Both the position numbers and the translations under genes were made by a program. Shown one piece after another: positions 35,678 to 46,328 of a DNA stretch of 64,000 bases. The stretch is from Stutzerimonas stutzeri. GTDB taxonomy: Bacteria; Pseudomonadota; Gammaproteobacteria; Pseudomonadales; Pseudomonadaceae. The notes under the pieces are model-generated. The model was not told where the DNA came from. It searched no databases and was given only the letters and a program-made list of their open reading frames with translations. Location: positions 4,588,001 through 4,652,000 of the forward strand of contig NZ_CP073105.1 in NCBI RefSeq assembly GCF_018138085.1. The letters run 5' to 3'. The number at the start of each line of letters is the position of its first letter. Within the stretch, counting starts at the first letter, position 1.

Positions 35678-36700
35678 ATGAACCAGACCATGAAAGCCGC
35701 CGTGGCACATGCCTTCGGCGAGCCGTTGCGCATCGAGGAAGTCAAGGTGCCACTGCCCGGCCCAGGGCAGATCCTAGTCAAGATCGAGGCCTGTGGTGTG
35801 TGTCACACCGACCTGCACGCCGTCGAGGGCGACTGGCCGGTGCGCCCGTCGCTGCCGTTCATTCCCGGTCATGAGGGCGTCGGCTATGTGGCCGCCGTTG
35901 GCAGCGGCGTCACCCGCGTCAAGGAAGGCGATCGGGTCGGCGTGCCCTGGCTGTATACGGCCTGCGGCTGTTGCGAGCACTGCCTGACCGGCTGGGAAAC
36001 GCTCTGCACCGAGCAGCAGAACACTGGTTACTCGGTCAACGGCGGCTACGCCGAGTACGTGCTGGCCGATCCCGACTATGTCGGCATCCTGCCCAAGCAG
36101 GTGGCGTTCGATGAAATCGCGCCGATCCTCTGCGCCGGCGTCACCGTGTACAAGGGCCTGAAGGTCACCAACGCCCGTCCGGGCCAGTGGGTGGTGATTT
36201 CCGGCATCGGCGGGCTCGGTCACGTGGCCGTGCAATACGCCAAGGCCATGGGCCTGCACGTAGCCGCCGTGGACGTCGACGACGCCAAGCTGGAGCTGGC
36301 CCGCACGCTCGGCGCCAGCCTGACGGTCAACGCGCGCCATGAGGACCCGGTCGCCGTGATCCAGCGCGACATTGGCGGTGCCCACGGCGTGCTGGTGACC
36401 GCCGTGTCCAACAGCGCCTTCGGTCAGGCCATCGGCATGGCCCGGCGGCACGGCACCGTCGCCCTGGTCGGCCTGCCGCCAGGCGACTTCCCGACGCCGA
36501 TCTTCGATGTGGTGCTCAAGGCCATCAGCATCACCGGCTCCATCGTCGGTACCCGCGCGGACCTGCAGGAGGCGCTGGACTTCGCCGCCGAAGGCCTGGT
36601 CAAGGCAACCATCCACCACGGCAAGCTGGACGACATCAACCAGATATTCGACCAGATGCGCGCCGGGGCCATCGAAGGACGAATCGTGCTGGGCATGTGA
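35678..36700 (+). CDS. adhP: Zinc-dependent alcohol dehydrogenase
   Basis: 340 residues from the ATG at 35678, which follows AAAGGAG by 7 bases. Catalytic zinc ligands are in [10 protein letters not shown] and PGHEGVG; the structural zinc is held by CGCCEHC and the later Cys of GWETLC. The Rossmann motif is [16 protein letters not shown]. It is of the AdhP/ADH1 group that oxidises ethanol and related primary alcohols with NAD. The neighbouring LysR gene is convergent, so it is not an obvious regulator of it. Confidence 0.94.
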   Translation: MNQTMKAAVAHAFGEPLRIEEVKVPLPGPGQILVKIEACGVCHTDLHAVEGDWPVRPSLPFIPGHEGVGYVAAVGSGVTRVKEGDRVGVPWLYTACGCCEHCLTGWETLCTEQQNTGYSVNGGYAEYVLADPDYVGILPKQVAFDEIAPILCAGVTVYKGLKVTNARPGQWVVISGIGGLGHVAVQYAKAMGLHVAAVDVDDAKLELARTLGASLTVNARHEDPVAVIQRDIGGAHGVLVTAVSNSAFGQAIGMARRHGTVALVGLPPGDFPTPIFDVVLKAISITGSIVGTRADLQEALDFAAEGLVKATIHHGKLDDINQIFDQMRAGAIEGRIVLGM

Positions 36701-36707
36701 CGCCACG

Positions 36708-36732
36708 CCCGGACGCGCCAAGCGCGTCCGGG
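36708..36732. terminator. Hairpin between convergent adhP and lysR genes
   Basis: CCCGGACGCG (36708-36717) pairs perfectly with CGCGTCCGGG (36723-36732) over 10 bp with a five-base loop. It lies in the 34 bases between two convergent stops, so it may end transcription from both sides despite lacking a U-run. Confidence 0.6.
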
Positions 36733-36734
36733 TC

Positions 36735-37661
36735 TCAGCCGGGGGTTACAGCCTCCGCCCACTGCCCCGCGCCGCTTTCCAGCTTGCGCCAGAGCAGCCG
36801 TACCGGCGCCTTGCGCACCAATGCGCAGCGATATAGGCGTATCTCCAACGGCACCCGCCAGTGCTCGCCGCCGCAGATTACCAGTTCGCCGCGCTCCAGC
36901 TCGGCGGTCACCGAAAGCCGGGGCACCCAGGCCAGCCCCAGCCGTTGCATGGCCATGCTTTTCAGGCTGTCGGCCATCGCCGTTTCGTACACGGTGGTCG
37001 AGCGCAGCCCACGCTGGCGCAGCAGCAGATTCACCGAACGACCCAGCGAGGCGCCGGCGCTGTAGGCCAGCAGCGGCACGGTCTGGCCACTATCCGGATC
37101 GAACAGCGGCCTGCCTGCCTCATCGACCGCGCAGACCGGCACGATCTCGGTGCGCCCCAGCGCCAGCGACGGAAACAGCTCCGGATCCATCTGCAGCGTG
37201 GCATCCGGATCGTAGTAGGCGAGGATCAGGTCGCAGGCGCCTTCCCGTAGCGAATGCACCGCCTCGCCGACGTTGGTGGCCACCAGCCGGCTGTTGACCG
37301 GTACGCCGTCCTGACGCAGGCGAGCCAGCCATCCTGGGAAGAACCCCAGCGCCAGCGAATGCGCGGCGGCGATCTGCAGCACCTCGCCGCGCTGCCCTTC
37401 GAGGTTGTGCAGGTAGTGCACCACTTCGCCCAACTGCTCGACCATGTTGCGTGCCGTGACCAGGAACAGCTGCCCCGCCTCGGTCAGCTCGATCGGCGTC
37501 CGGGCGCGGTTCACCAAGGTCAGGCCCAGCGTATTTTCCAGGCTGCGGATGCGCCGGCTGAACGCTGGCTGGGTGACGAAGCGCCGCTCGGCGGCTTGGG
37601 AGAAGCTTCGCGTTGCGGCCAGGGCGACCAGATCTTCCAGCCACTTGGTTTCGATGTTCAT
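36735..37661 (-). CDS. LysR family transcriptional regulator
   Basis: 308 residues. The N-terminal winged HTH is LEDLVALAATRSFSQAAERR followed by FVTQPAFSRRIRSLENTLG; the C-terminal part is the co-inducer domain with LQIAAAHSLALGFFPGWLA. It faces the aspA gene across 191 bases; LysR proteins commonly control a divergent neighbour, so aspartase is the most natural target. The effector is unknown. Confidence 0.9.
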   Translation of the reverse strand: MNIETKWLEDLVALAATRSFSQAAERRFVTQPAFSRRIRSLENTLGLTLVNRARTPIELTEAGQLFLVTARNMVEQLGEVVHYLHNLEGQRGEVLQIAAAHSLALGFFPGWLARLRQDGVPVNSRLVATNVGEAVHSLREGACDLILAYYDPDATLQMDPELFPSLALGRTEIVPVCAVDEAGRPLFDPDSGQTVPLLAYSAGASLGRSVNLLLRQRGLRSTTVYETAMADSLKSMAMQRLGLAWVPRLSVTAELERGELVICGGEHWRVPLEIRLYRCALVRKAPVRLLWRKLESGAGQWAEAVTPG

Positions 37662-37852
37662 GGGCGCTCCGGGCAGCCGAGGTAGGGGCGATCGTATGCG
37701 GCAATAACGCTCGCCAGCGAAGCGACGTCACATGCTTCGTATGCCGATCATGCATGACCCAGCTTTTAACGGCATTGGCCGAGATCGGGCCTCAAGGCCT
37801 ATGGTAGCGGCCTTCGCGGCATATGCCGCTTTTCTCTCGGATGAGAACCCTC

Positions 37853-39277
<1,425 letters not shown>

Positions 39278-39319
39278 TCGTAAGCAGGCCGCCTCGCCCG
39301 AGCGCGGCGGCCTGTCACC

Positions 39320-40796
39320 TCAGAGCCGCCAGGCGCGCCGCAGCGCCTCCAGCGCCTGCTCGATCGCTGCCTCGGGCACGGCAGCGAAGCCCAGCACCAG
39401 CCCCGCTCGTTCATCCTCCGGGGTGGCGCTGTCGGGCAGCCAGTAGCGGCTCAGCGCCGACATTTCCACGCCAACCCGGTCCGCCGCAGCGATCAGCTCG
39501 CGCTCGCGAGCCAGGCTATCGACCCTCACGCACAGGTGCAGCCCGGCATGCACCGGCGGTAGCGTCGTGCAGCCCTCGATCGCGCTCGGCCAGCCGGCCA
39601 GCAAGGCATCGCGCCGAGCCCGGGCCGCAGCCCGCATGCGCCGAATGTGCCGCTGGAAATGGCCGGCCGCGATGAATTCGGCCATCACCGCCTGCCGAGT
39701 GGCGCATGTCCAGCGCGCGGCGGCGGGCGAAAGCCTCGGCCAGCGCCGGTGGCAACACCAGATAGCCCAGGCGCAGCGCCGGAAAGGCGATTTTGCAGAA
39801 GGTACCGACATACAGCACGCGGCCTTGCCGATCGAGGGCGGCAAGCGGGGCCAGTGGCGTACCGCTATAGCGGTACTCGCCGTCGTAGTCATCCTCGATG
39901 ATCAGGCCGTCATTGCGCTGCGCCCACTCCAGCAGCTCCAGCCGCCGCGCCAGCGACAGGGTTACCCCGGTCGGGTACTGATGCGATGGCGTCACGTAAA
40001 CCAGCTTGCAGCCCGCGATCCGCGCCAGCTCGGCGGTGTCCAGGCCGTCGCTGTCTACCGACACGCCACGCAACTGTGCCCCAGCGACCGCCAGCGCGTG
40101 GCCGGCGGCGCGGTAGCCGGGATTCTCCACCGCCACTTGCGCACCGGGGCTGACCAGCAACTGTGCGCACAGGCTGATGGCCTGCTGTGCGCCGCTGGTG
40201 ACCACCACCTGCGCCGGATCGCAGTACAGGCCGCGGCTGTTACGCAGGTAGGCTGCGATCAGTTCGCGCAGCCGCAGGTCGCCGGCCGGGTCGCCATAGC
40301 CCAGCCGCGCAGGCGACGGCTTGCGCCAGAAACGTGCCGTCAACCGCGCCCAGGTTTCGAAGGGAAACAGGTCGAAGGCCGGTACGCCGACCCGGAACGC
40401 CCGCGGCGGACCATTCAAGGGAGGATTCAGGTGATGCTGCTGCAACAGCTGTAGCGCGTTCGTCTGCGCGCTGCCGGCCTGCGCTATCGGTAGCGGGGCG
40501 GCCGTCGCACCCAAGCCGGCGACAAAGGTGCCCGCGCCGACGCGGCCCTCGACGTAGCCTTCGGCGTACAGCTGATCGAACGCCCGCATCACCGTATTGC
40601 GCGATATCCCCAGCAGGCCCGCCAGATCACGGCTCGCCGGCAGCCGCGTGCTTCCAGGCAGACGCCCATCGAGGATGCGTTCGCGCAGCGCCTGATAGAG
40701 CTGACGCGCCAGGCCGCGCTGCGGGTCGAGGCGAATGCCGGACAAATCGACCGACAACGGCGGTGCAGACGGCATCGGCATGGCGAATGGCTCCAT
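39320..40796 (-). pseudogene. MocR-type PLP-dependent GntR regulator, frameshifted
   Basis: The gene encodes a GntR winged HTH (LYQALRERILDGRLPGSTRL) fused to an aminotransferase-like domain with VTSGAQQAISLCAQLL and the IIEDDYDGEYRY loop before the PLP lysine region FCKIAFPALRLGYLV. Reading continues correctly to ALDMRH at about 39703. After that the family sequence QAVMAEFIAAGHFQRHIRRM is found only in another frame, running to the stop at 39320. One extra base or two missing bases at 39690-39703 would explain it. Joined, the two parts give about 490 residues, normal for MocR. It is either inactivated or a base-calling error. It is divergent from the PaiB gene. Confidence 0.85.
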
Positions 40797-40870
40797 GAAA
40801 CTGACGAGAAATGGATCTTACAGCAGACCAATGGTCTGCCTAGCATGGCTCATCACCCAGGAGCCAGACG

Positions 40871-41530
40871 ATGTACACCCCAACCGCCTTTCGCCAGAAC
40901 GATCTCGCGACGCTGCATCGACAGATGCGCGACAGCCGCCTGCCCACCCTTGTCAGCCATGGCACGCAGGGCTTGCTCGCCAGTCATCTGCCGTTGCTGC
41001 TGGACCCGGACGAGGGCCCCTTCGGCACGCTGTACGGACACTTCGCCCGGGCCAATCCGCAGTGGCGCGACCTCGCCGAAGGCCAGCCGGTGCTGGTGAT
41101 ATTCCATGGCCCGGACGCCTATGTCAGCCCGTCCTGGTATCCCAGCAAGGCCGAGCACGGCGAGGTGGTGCCGACCTGGAACTACATCAGCGTGCAGGCG
41201 CAGGGGCGCGCAGAGGTATTTGACGACAGCGAGCGCCTGCTGCAACTGGTGAGCCGACTCAGCGCGCAGCATGAGGCCACGCGCGAGCGGCCCTGGGCGG
41301 TAAGCGATGCGCCCAGCGCCTATATCGCCAAGCAGCTACGCGCCATCGTCGGCTTCGCCCTGCCGATCGAACAGTTGCAAGGCAAGTTCAAGCTCAGCCA
41401 GAACCGCAGCCAGGCCGACCAGGCCGGCGTACGCGAGGCGCTGGCGAGCAGTAGCGATAGCCGCGACCGCGAACTGGCCGCCCACATCAGCGATCGTCAG
41501 CCCACCCCAAGGAAGCCGTATGAGCATTGA
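40871..41530 (+). CDS. PaiB family FMN-binding protein
   Basis: 219 residues. The PaiB (FMN_bind_2) pattern is complete: MYTPTAFRQNDLATLHRQMR, HLPLLLDPDEGPFGTLYGHFA, VIFHGPDAYVSPSWYPSK and VPTWNYISVQAQGRAEV, ending with KFKLSQNRS. Members are flavin-binding split-barrel proteins; B. subtilis PaiB is a repressor of sporulation and protease genes. It is the first of three genes, PaiB and two GNAT acetyltransferases, read away from the MocR gene, whose usual targets are such neighbours. Confidence 0.93.
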   Translation: MYTPTAFRQNDLATLHRQMRDSRLPTLVSHGTQGLLASHLPLLLDPDEGPFGTLYGHFARANPQWRDLAEGQPVLVIFHGPDAYVSPSWYPSKAEHGEVVPTWNYISVQAQGRAEVFDDSERLLQLVSRLSAQHEATRERPWAVSDAPSAYIAKQLRAIVGFALPIEQLQGKFKLSQNRSQADQAGVREALASSSDSRDRELAAHISDRQPTPRKPYEH

Positions 41531-41963
41531 TATCCGCCCCGTCACCGCCGAAGACCATGCTGCCTGGCTGCCCTTGTGGCAGCGCTACCTGGACTTCTAC
41601 CAGAGCACGGTAGCCGAGCAGACCAGCGCCACGACCTGGCAGCGCTTCATCGACCCCGCCGAGCCCATGCATGCCGCGCTGGCGTGGCAGGACGGGCAGG
41701 CCGTCGGTCTCGTGCACTTCATCTATCACCGTTCCTGCTGGACCACCGGTGACTACTGCTACCTGCAGGACCTGTTCGTCAGCGCCGGCCTGCGCGGCGG
41801 CGGCATCGGGAGGCGCCTGATCGAGCACGTCTATGCCCAGGCTCGCGCCGCGGGTGAGTCGCGCGTGCACTGGCTGACCCACGAAACCAACCACGACGCC
41901 ATGCAGCTCTACGAGCGCATCGCCGATCGCTCGGGTTTCATCCAATACCGCAAACTACTCTGA
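41520..41963 (+). CDS. GNAT family N-acetyltransferase
   Basis: 147 residues from the ATG at 41520, overlapping the PaiB gene by 11 bases with an AAGGAAG site in front. GNAT motif A is LFVSAGLRGGGIGRRLIEHV and the final segment is NHDAMQLYERIADRSGFIQY. Small cytoplasmic acetyltransferase with an unknown acceptor; PaiA-type polyamine acetylation is an attractive guess from the PaiB neighbour but is not shown by the sequence. Confidence 0.88.
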   Translation: MSIDIRPVTAEDHAAWLPLWQRYLDFYQSTVAEQTSATTWQRFIDPAEPMHAALAWQDGQAVGLVHFIYHRSCWTTGDYCYLQDLFVSAGLRGGGIGRRLIEHVYAQARAAGESRVHWLTHETNHDAMQLYERIADRSGFIQYRKLL

Positions 41964-41975
41964 ACAGGCGCCACC

Positions 41976-42662
41976 ATGCCCCAGCCCAACCCAACCGACT
42001 GGCAGCCCGTGCCGATCCCGCCCCGTGCCGCACTGATAGGGCATTACGTGCAACTCGAACCGCTGTGCTTCACGCGGCACGGCGATGAGCTCTGGGCGGC
42101 GCTGCAGGGGGTCGACGACCCAGCGCTGTGGGACTACCTGCCCTATGGCCCGTTCATTGAGCGCGGCGCATTCGACGCCTGGCTGGATGGCTGCGCCGCG
42201 ACCGTCGATCCGCTGTTCTTCACCGTGATCGACCGGAGTCACCAGCGCGCGGTCGGGCTGCTGAGCTTTCAACGCATCACACCGGCACACGGCTGCATCG
42301 AGATCGGTCACGTCGTCTTCGGCCCCGCGATGCAACGCAGCCAGGCATCGACCGAGGCCGTCTTCCTGCTCGCCAGGCTTGCCCTGGGCGAGCTGGGCTA
42401 TCGCCGCCTGGAATGGAAGTGCAATGCCGACAACGCCCGCTCCATGCGCGCCGCCACGCGCCTGGGTTTCAGCTACGAAGGGTTGTTTCGCCAGCACATG
42501 GTGATCAAGGGCCGCAACCGCGACACCGCCTGGTTCGCGATGCTCGACCACCAGTGGCCGGCCTGCTGCGAAGCGTTCGAACGTTGGCTACGCGCGGACA
42601 ACTTCGACGCCCAGGGACAGCAGCGGCAACGCCTGGAAATTCTCCGACGGAATCTGCGCTAG
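41976..42662 (+). CDS. RimJ/RimL-type GNAT acetyltransferase
   Basis: 228 residues. The N-terminal strand (LIGHYVQLEPLCFTRHGDEL), IEIGHVVFGPAMQRSQASTE and the C-terminal WKCNADNARSMRAATRLGFS with YEGLFRQHMVIKGRNRDT are typical of RimL-like acetyltransferases (Acetyltransf_3), which act on protein or small amine targets. It follows the previous gene by 12 bases. Its target is not known. Confidence 0.9.
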   Translation: MPQPNPTDWQPVPIPPRAALIGHYVQLEPLCFTRHGDELWAALQGVDDPALWDYLPYGPFIERGAFDAWLDGCAATVDPLFFTVIDRSHQRAVGLLSFQRITPAHGCIEIGHVVFGPAMQRSQASTEAVFLLARLALGELGYRRLEWKCNADNARSMRAATRLGFSYEGLFRQHMVIKGRNRDTAWFAMLDHQWPACCEAFERWLRADNFDAQGQQRQRLEILRRNLR

Positions 42663-42665
42663 ACC

Positions 42666-43487
42666 CTACTCGATCTCGAACAAGCCGTCGCGCAGGGACA
42701 CCGACGCCAGTCGCGCGCGGATTTCCGGGTCGATACGCGGGTCGTCCAGGTCATAGAGCATCACCTGGCGGTAGGCGTTGACCCGGTTGATCTCAGTACC
42801 CAGATATTCCCAGACCACGCGGGTACAGGCCGGAGTGCGCCGATCCCCGCTCGACACGCCGGTCTTCAGGCCATTGAGGCGGCTGATACGGCTCTTGAAG
42901 CTGGGGATCAGGATGGTCTGGCTCATCTCGTTGTCGGTCAGTGACTCGTAGTCGATGAGGAACAGGCGGTCCTGCAAATAGAAGGCGGCGCCCAGGTAGC
43001 GGCAGCGTACGACTCCGTCCTCCTGTTTGGGATTGTCGGCGCGCGACTGTTCCTGGCGCTCCTGGCGTTCGAAGACGAAGCTGCCGCGATCCTCGCGCAG
43101 ATGCACCAGCGACAGCAGGATTTGCCCCGGCACCGACATGCAGTTGGCGTATTCGAAGTAGTAACCGCAGTAACGGGCCAGGCTATTGGCGTTGTCGCGC
43201 ATCGGCTGGAACAGCTCGAGCAGCGGATCGCTGGCGGCGATGCGTTCCTGGTCGTGCTGACGCAGACCGATCAGTTGCGCGAACTGCTCGCCGGGCAGAC
43301 TCAACTCGTAGCTCTCGACCCCGAAGAAATCACAGATACGCTTGAGGTTGTGCGCCGTCGGGCGGCTCTGGCCGTTCAGGTATTTATTGAACTGGGCGCG
43401 GTTGATCGCGAGCTTGCGGCAGACCTCGGCGATCGAGCGATAGTGGCTGCAGAGCAGCTTGAGGTTGGCGCCAAGGTGGTTGTCCAT
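42666..43487 (-). CDS. XRE family helix-turn-helix regulator
   Basis: 273 residues from the ATG at 43487. An N-terminal HTH of the XRE type (SIAEVCRKLAINRAQFNKYL followed by NGQSRPTAHNLKRICDFFGV) is joined to a 200-residue C-terminal domain of unknown type. The longer frame to 43583 adds only residues without family resemblance. It is divergent from the alanine symporter across 152 bases and converges with the GNAT gene, three bases apart. The natural guess is control of the symporter. Confidence 0.85.
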   Translation of the reverse strand: MDNHLGANLKLLCSHYRSIAEVCRKLAINRAQFNKYLNGQSRPTAHNLKRICDFFGVESYELSLPGEQFAQLIGLRQHDQERIAASDPLLELFQPMRDNANSLARYCGYYFEYANCMSVPGQILLSLVHLREDRGSFVFERQERQEQSRADNPKQEDGVVRCRYLGAAFYLQDRLFLIDYESLTDNEMSQTILIPSFKSRISRLNGLKTGVSSGDRRTPACTRVVWEYLGTEINRVNAYRQVMLYDLDDPRIDPEIRARLASVSLRDGLFEIE

Positions 43488-43639
43488 GCGGGGTTCCGGG
43501 TGATGCGAGCGGCGCAATTCTAGCATCAACTCGCGCCAGCTCGCCGCGATCCGCGCAATTGCATGAGGATCAGCTCTGGCCAACCATTCCAGGGCTGTGT
43601 TTCAACATTTGTCACAACAACAAGAGAGACCCTTCCGTC

Positions 43640-45085
<1,446 letters not shown>

Positions 45086-45116
45086 GCGCACGAAGCGGGT
45101 ACGAACTGGGGTACAG

Positions 45117-45141
45117 ACAGGGGGCTTAGCCCCCTGTTTTT
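45117..45141 (+). terminator. Rho-independent terminator after the alanine symporter
   Basis: A perfect 9-bp stem ACAGGGGGC / GCCCCCTGT (45117-45125 and 45129-45137) with a three-base loop TTA and the run TTTT at 45138-45141. It also serves to insulate the asparaginase gene, whose start is 14 bases on and whose ribosome site AGGAG overlaps the end of the U-run. Confidence 0.93.
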
Positions 45142-45154
45142 ATAGGAGACCAAC

Positions 45155-46147
45155 ATGGTGGCTTCCAGAAACATTCTGGTGTTGTACACCGGCGGCACCA
45201 TCGGCATGCAGCAGAGCGCCGAAGGCCTGGTGCCCGCATCCGGCTTTGCCGACCGCTTGCGCGAGCAGCAGGCCCTGCAACCGCAGCTGACCCTGCCGCA
45301 CTGGCAATTCCGCGAACTGCTGCCACCGATCGACAGCGCCAATATGCGCCAGGAGAATTGGCTGGCCATGGTCGTGGCCATCCGGACCGGCGTCGAAGAG
45401 GACGGCTGCGATGGCGTGCTGGTGCTGCACGGCACCGATACCCTGGCCTACAGCGCCGCCGCCCTGAGCTTCCTGTTGCTGGGCTTGCCGGTGCCGGTGG
45501 TAATGACCGGTGCCATGCTGCCGGCGGGTGCTCCAGGCAGCGACGCCTGGGACAACCTGTTCGGCGCGATGCAGGCGCTGCACGCGGGTGTCGCGCCCGG
45601 CGTGCACCTGTATTTCGCCGGCAAGCTGATGCATGGCGCCCGCGCCAGCAAGCTGGGCACCGCCAGCCTCGATGCCTTCGGCGTGCCGACGCGGGTGCGC
45701 CAGGGGCAACGCGCCGCGGCCATCCCCGCCACGCTCGACTACCGTCAGCCGCGACAACCGGTCAATCTGGCGGTGCTGGCACTGTATCCGGGGATCCAGG
45801 CAGCCCAGGTGCGCACGCTGCTTGGCAGCGGCGTGCAGGGGGTGCTGGTCGAATGCTATGGCAACGGCACGGGCCCGGCGGATGATGCCGCGCTGCTGCA
45901 GGCATTGCAGGACGCGCACCAGCGCGGGATCGTGCTGGCGGCGATCAGCCAATGTCCGCAAGGGCACGTGGAGTTCAACATCTACGCGACCGGCAGCCAG
46001 TTGGCGGCCAGCGGTCTGGTCTCCGGTGGCGGCATGACCCGCGAGGCCGCGCTGGGCAAGCTGTTCGCGCTGCTCGGCGCCAGACTGTCGCAGACGGAAG
46101 TCGAACACTGGTTCGCCCTCGATCTCTGCGGCGAGCGCGCCGACTGA
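45155..46147 (+). CDS. Asparaginase
   Basis: 330 residues without a signal peptide, so likely the cytoplasmic type I enzyme. Both catalytic threonine regions are present: VLYTGGTIGMQQ at residues 9-20 and VLHGTDTLAYSAAALSFLL near 90. It converts asparagine to aspartate and ammonia, giving the substrate for AspA encoded elsewhere in the window. The start is the ATG at 45155, preceded by TAGGAG. Confidence 0.92.
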   Translation: MVASRNILVLYTGGTIGMQQSAEGLVPASGFADRLREQQALQPQLTLPHWQFRELLPPIDSANMRQENWLAMVVAIRTGVEEDGCDGVLVLHGTDTLAYSAAALSFLLLGLPVPVVMTGAMLPAGAPGSDAWDNLFGAMQALHAGVAPGVHLYFAGKLMHGARASKLGTASLDAFGVPTRVRQGQRAAAIPATLDYRQPRQPVNLAVLALYPGIQAAQVRTLLGSGVQGVLVECYGNGTGPADDAALLQALQDAHQRGIVLAAISQCPQGHVEFNIYATGSQLAASGLVSGGGMTREAALGKLFALLGARLSQTEVEHWFALDLCGERAD

Positions 46148-46328
46148 AAGCGCCAATGAGCGTCGATGAAGAGCACCGATGAAGAGCGCCGCCACGGCGC
46201 CTTCCGGGCTTCCCGGCCTTCCCGGCCTTCCCGGCCTTCGCCAGTATCTGATTTCTACTCGAAACCGCGCTGCCCCGTAGAGCGGGCTCGCTGCCGGGCA
46301 CGCCGGAACGCCTATCCCGACGAGCCGC
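46148..46328. other. Gap with a short tandem repeat after the asparaginase gene
   Basis: 181 bases between the asparaginase stop and the kinase stop. It holds three perfect copies of CTTCCCGGC at 46209-46235 followed by a partial one. Between two convergent genes; no gene or terminator is evident. Confidence 0.55.
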
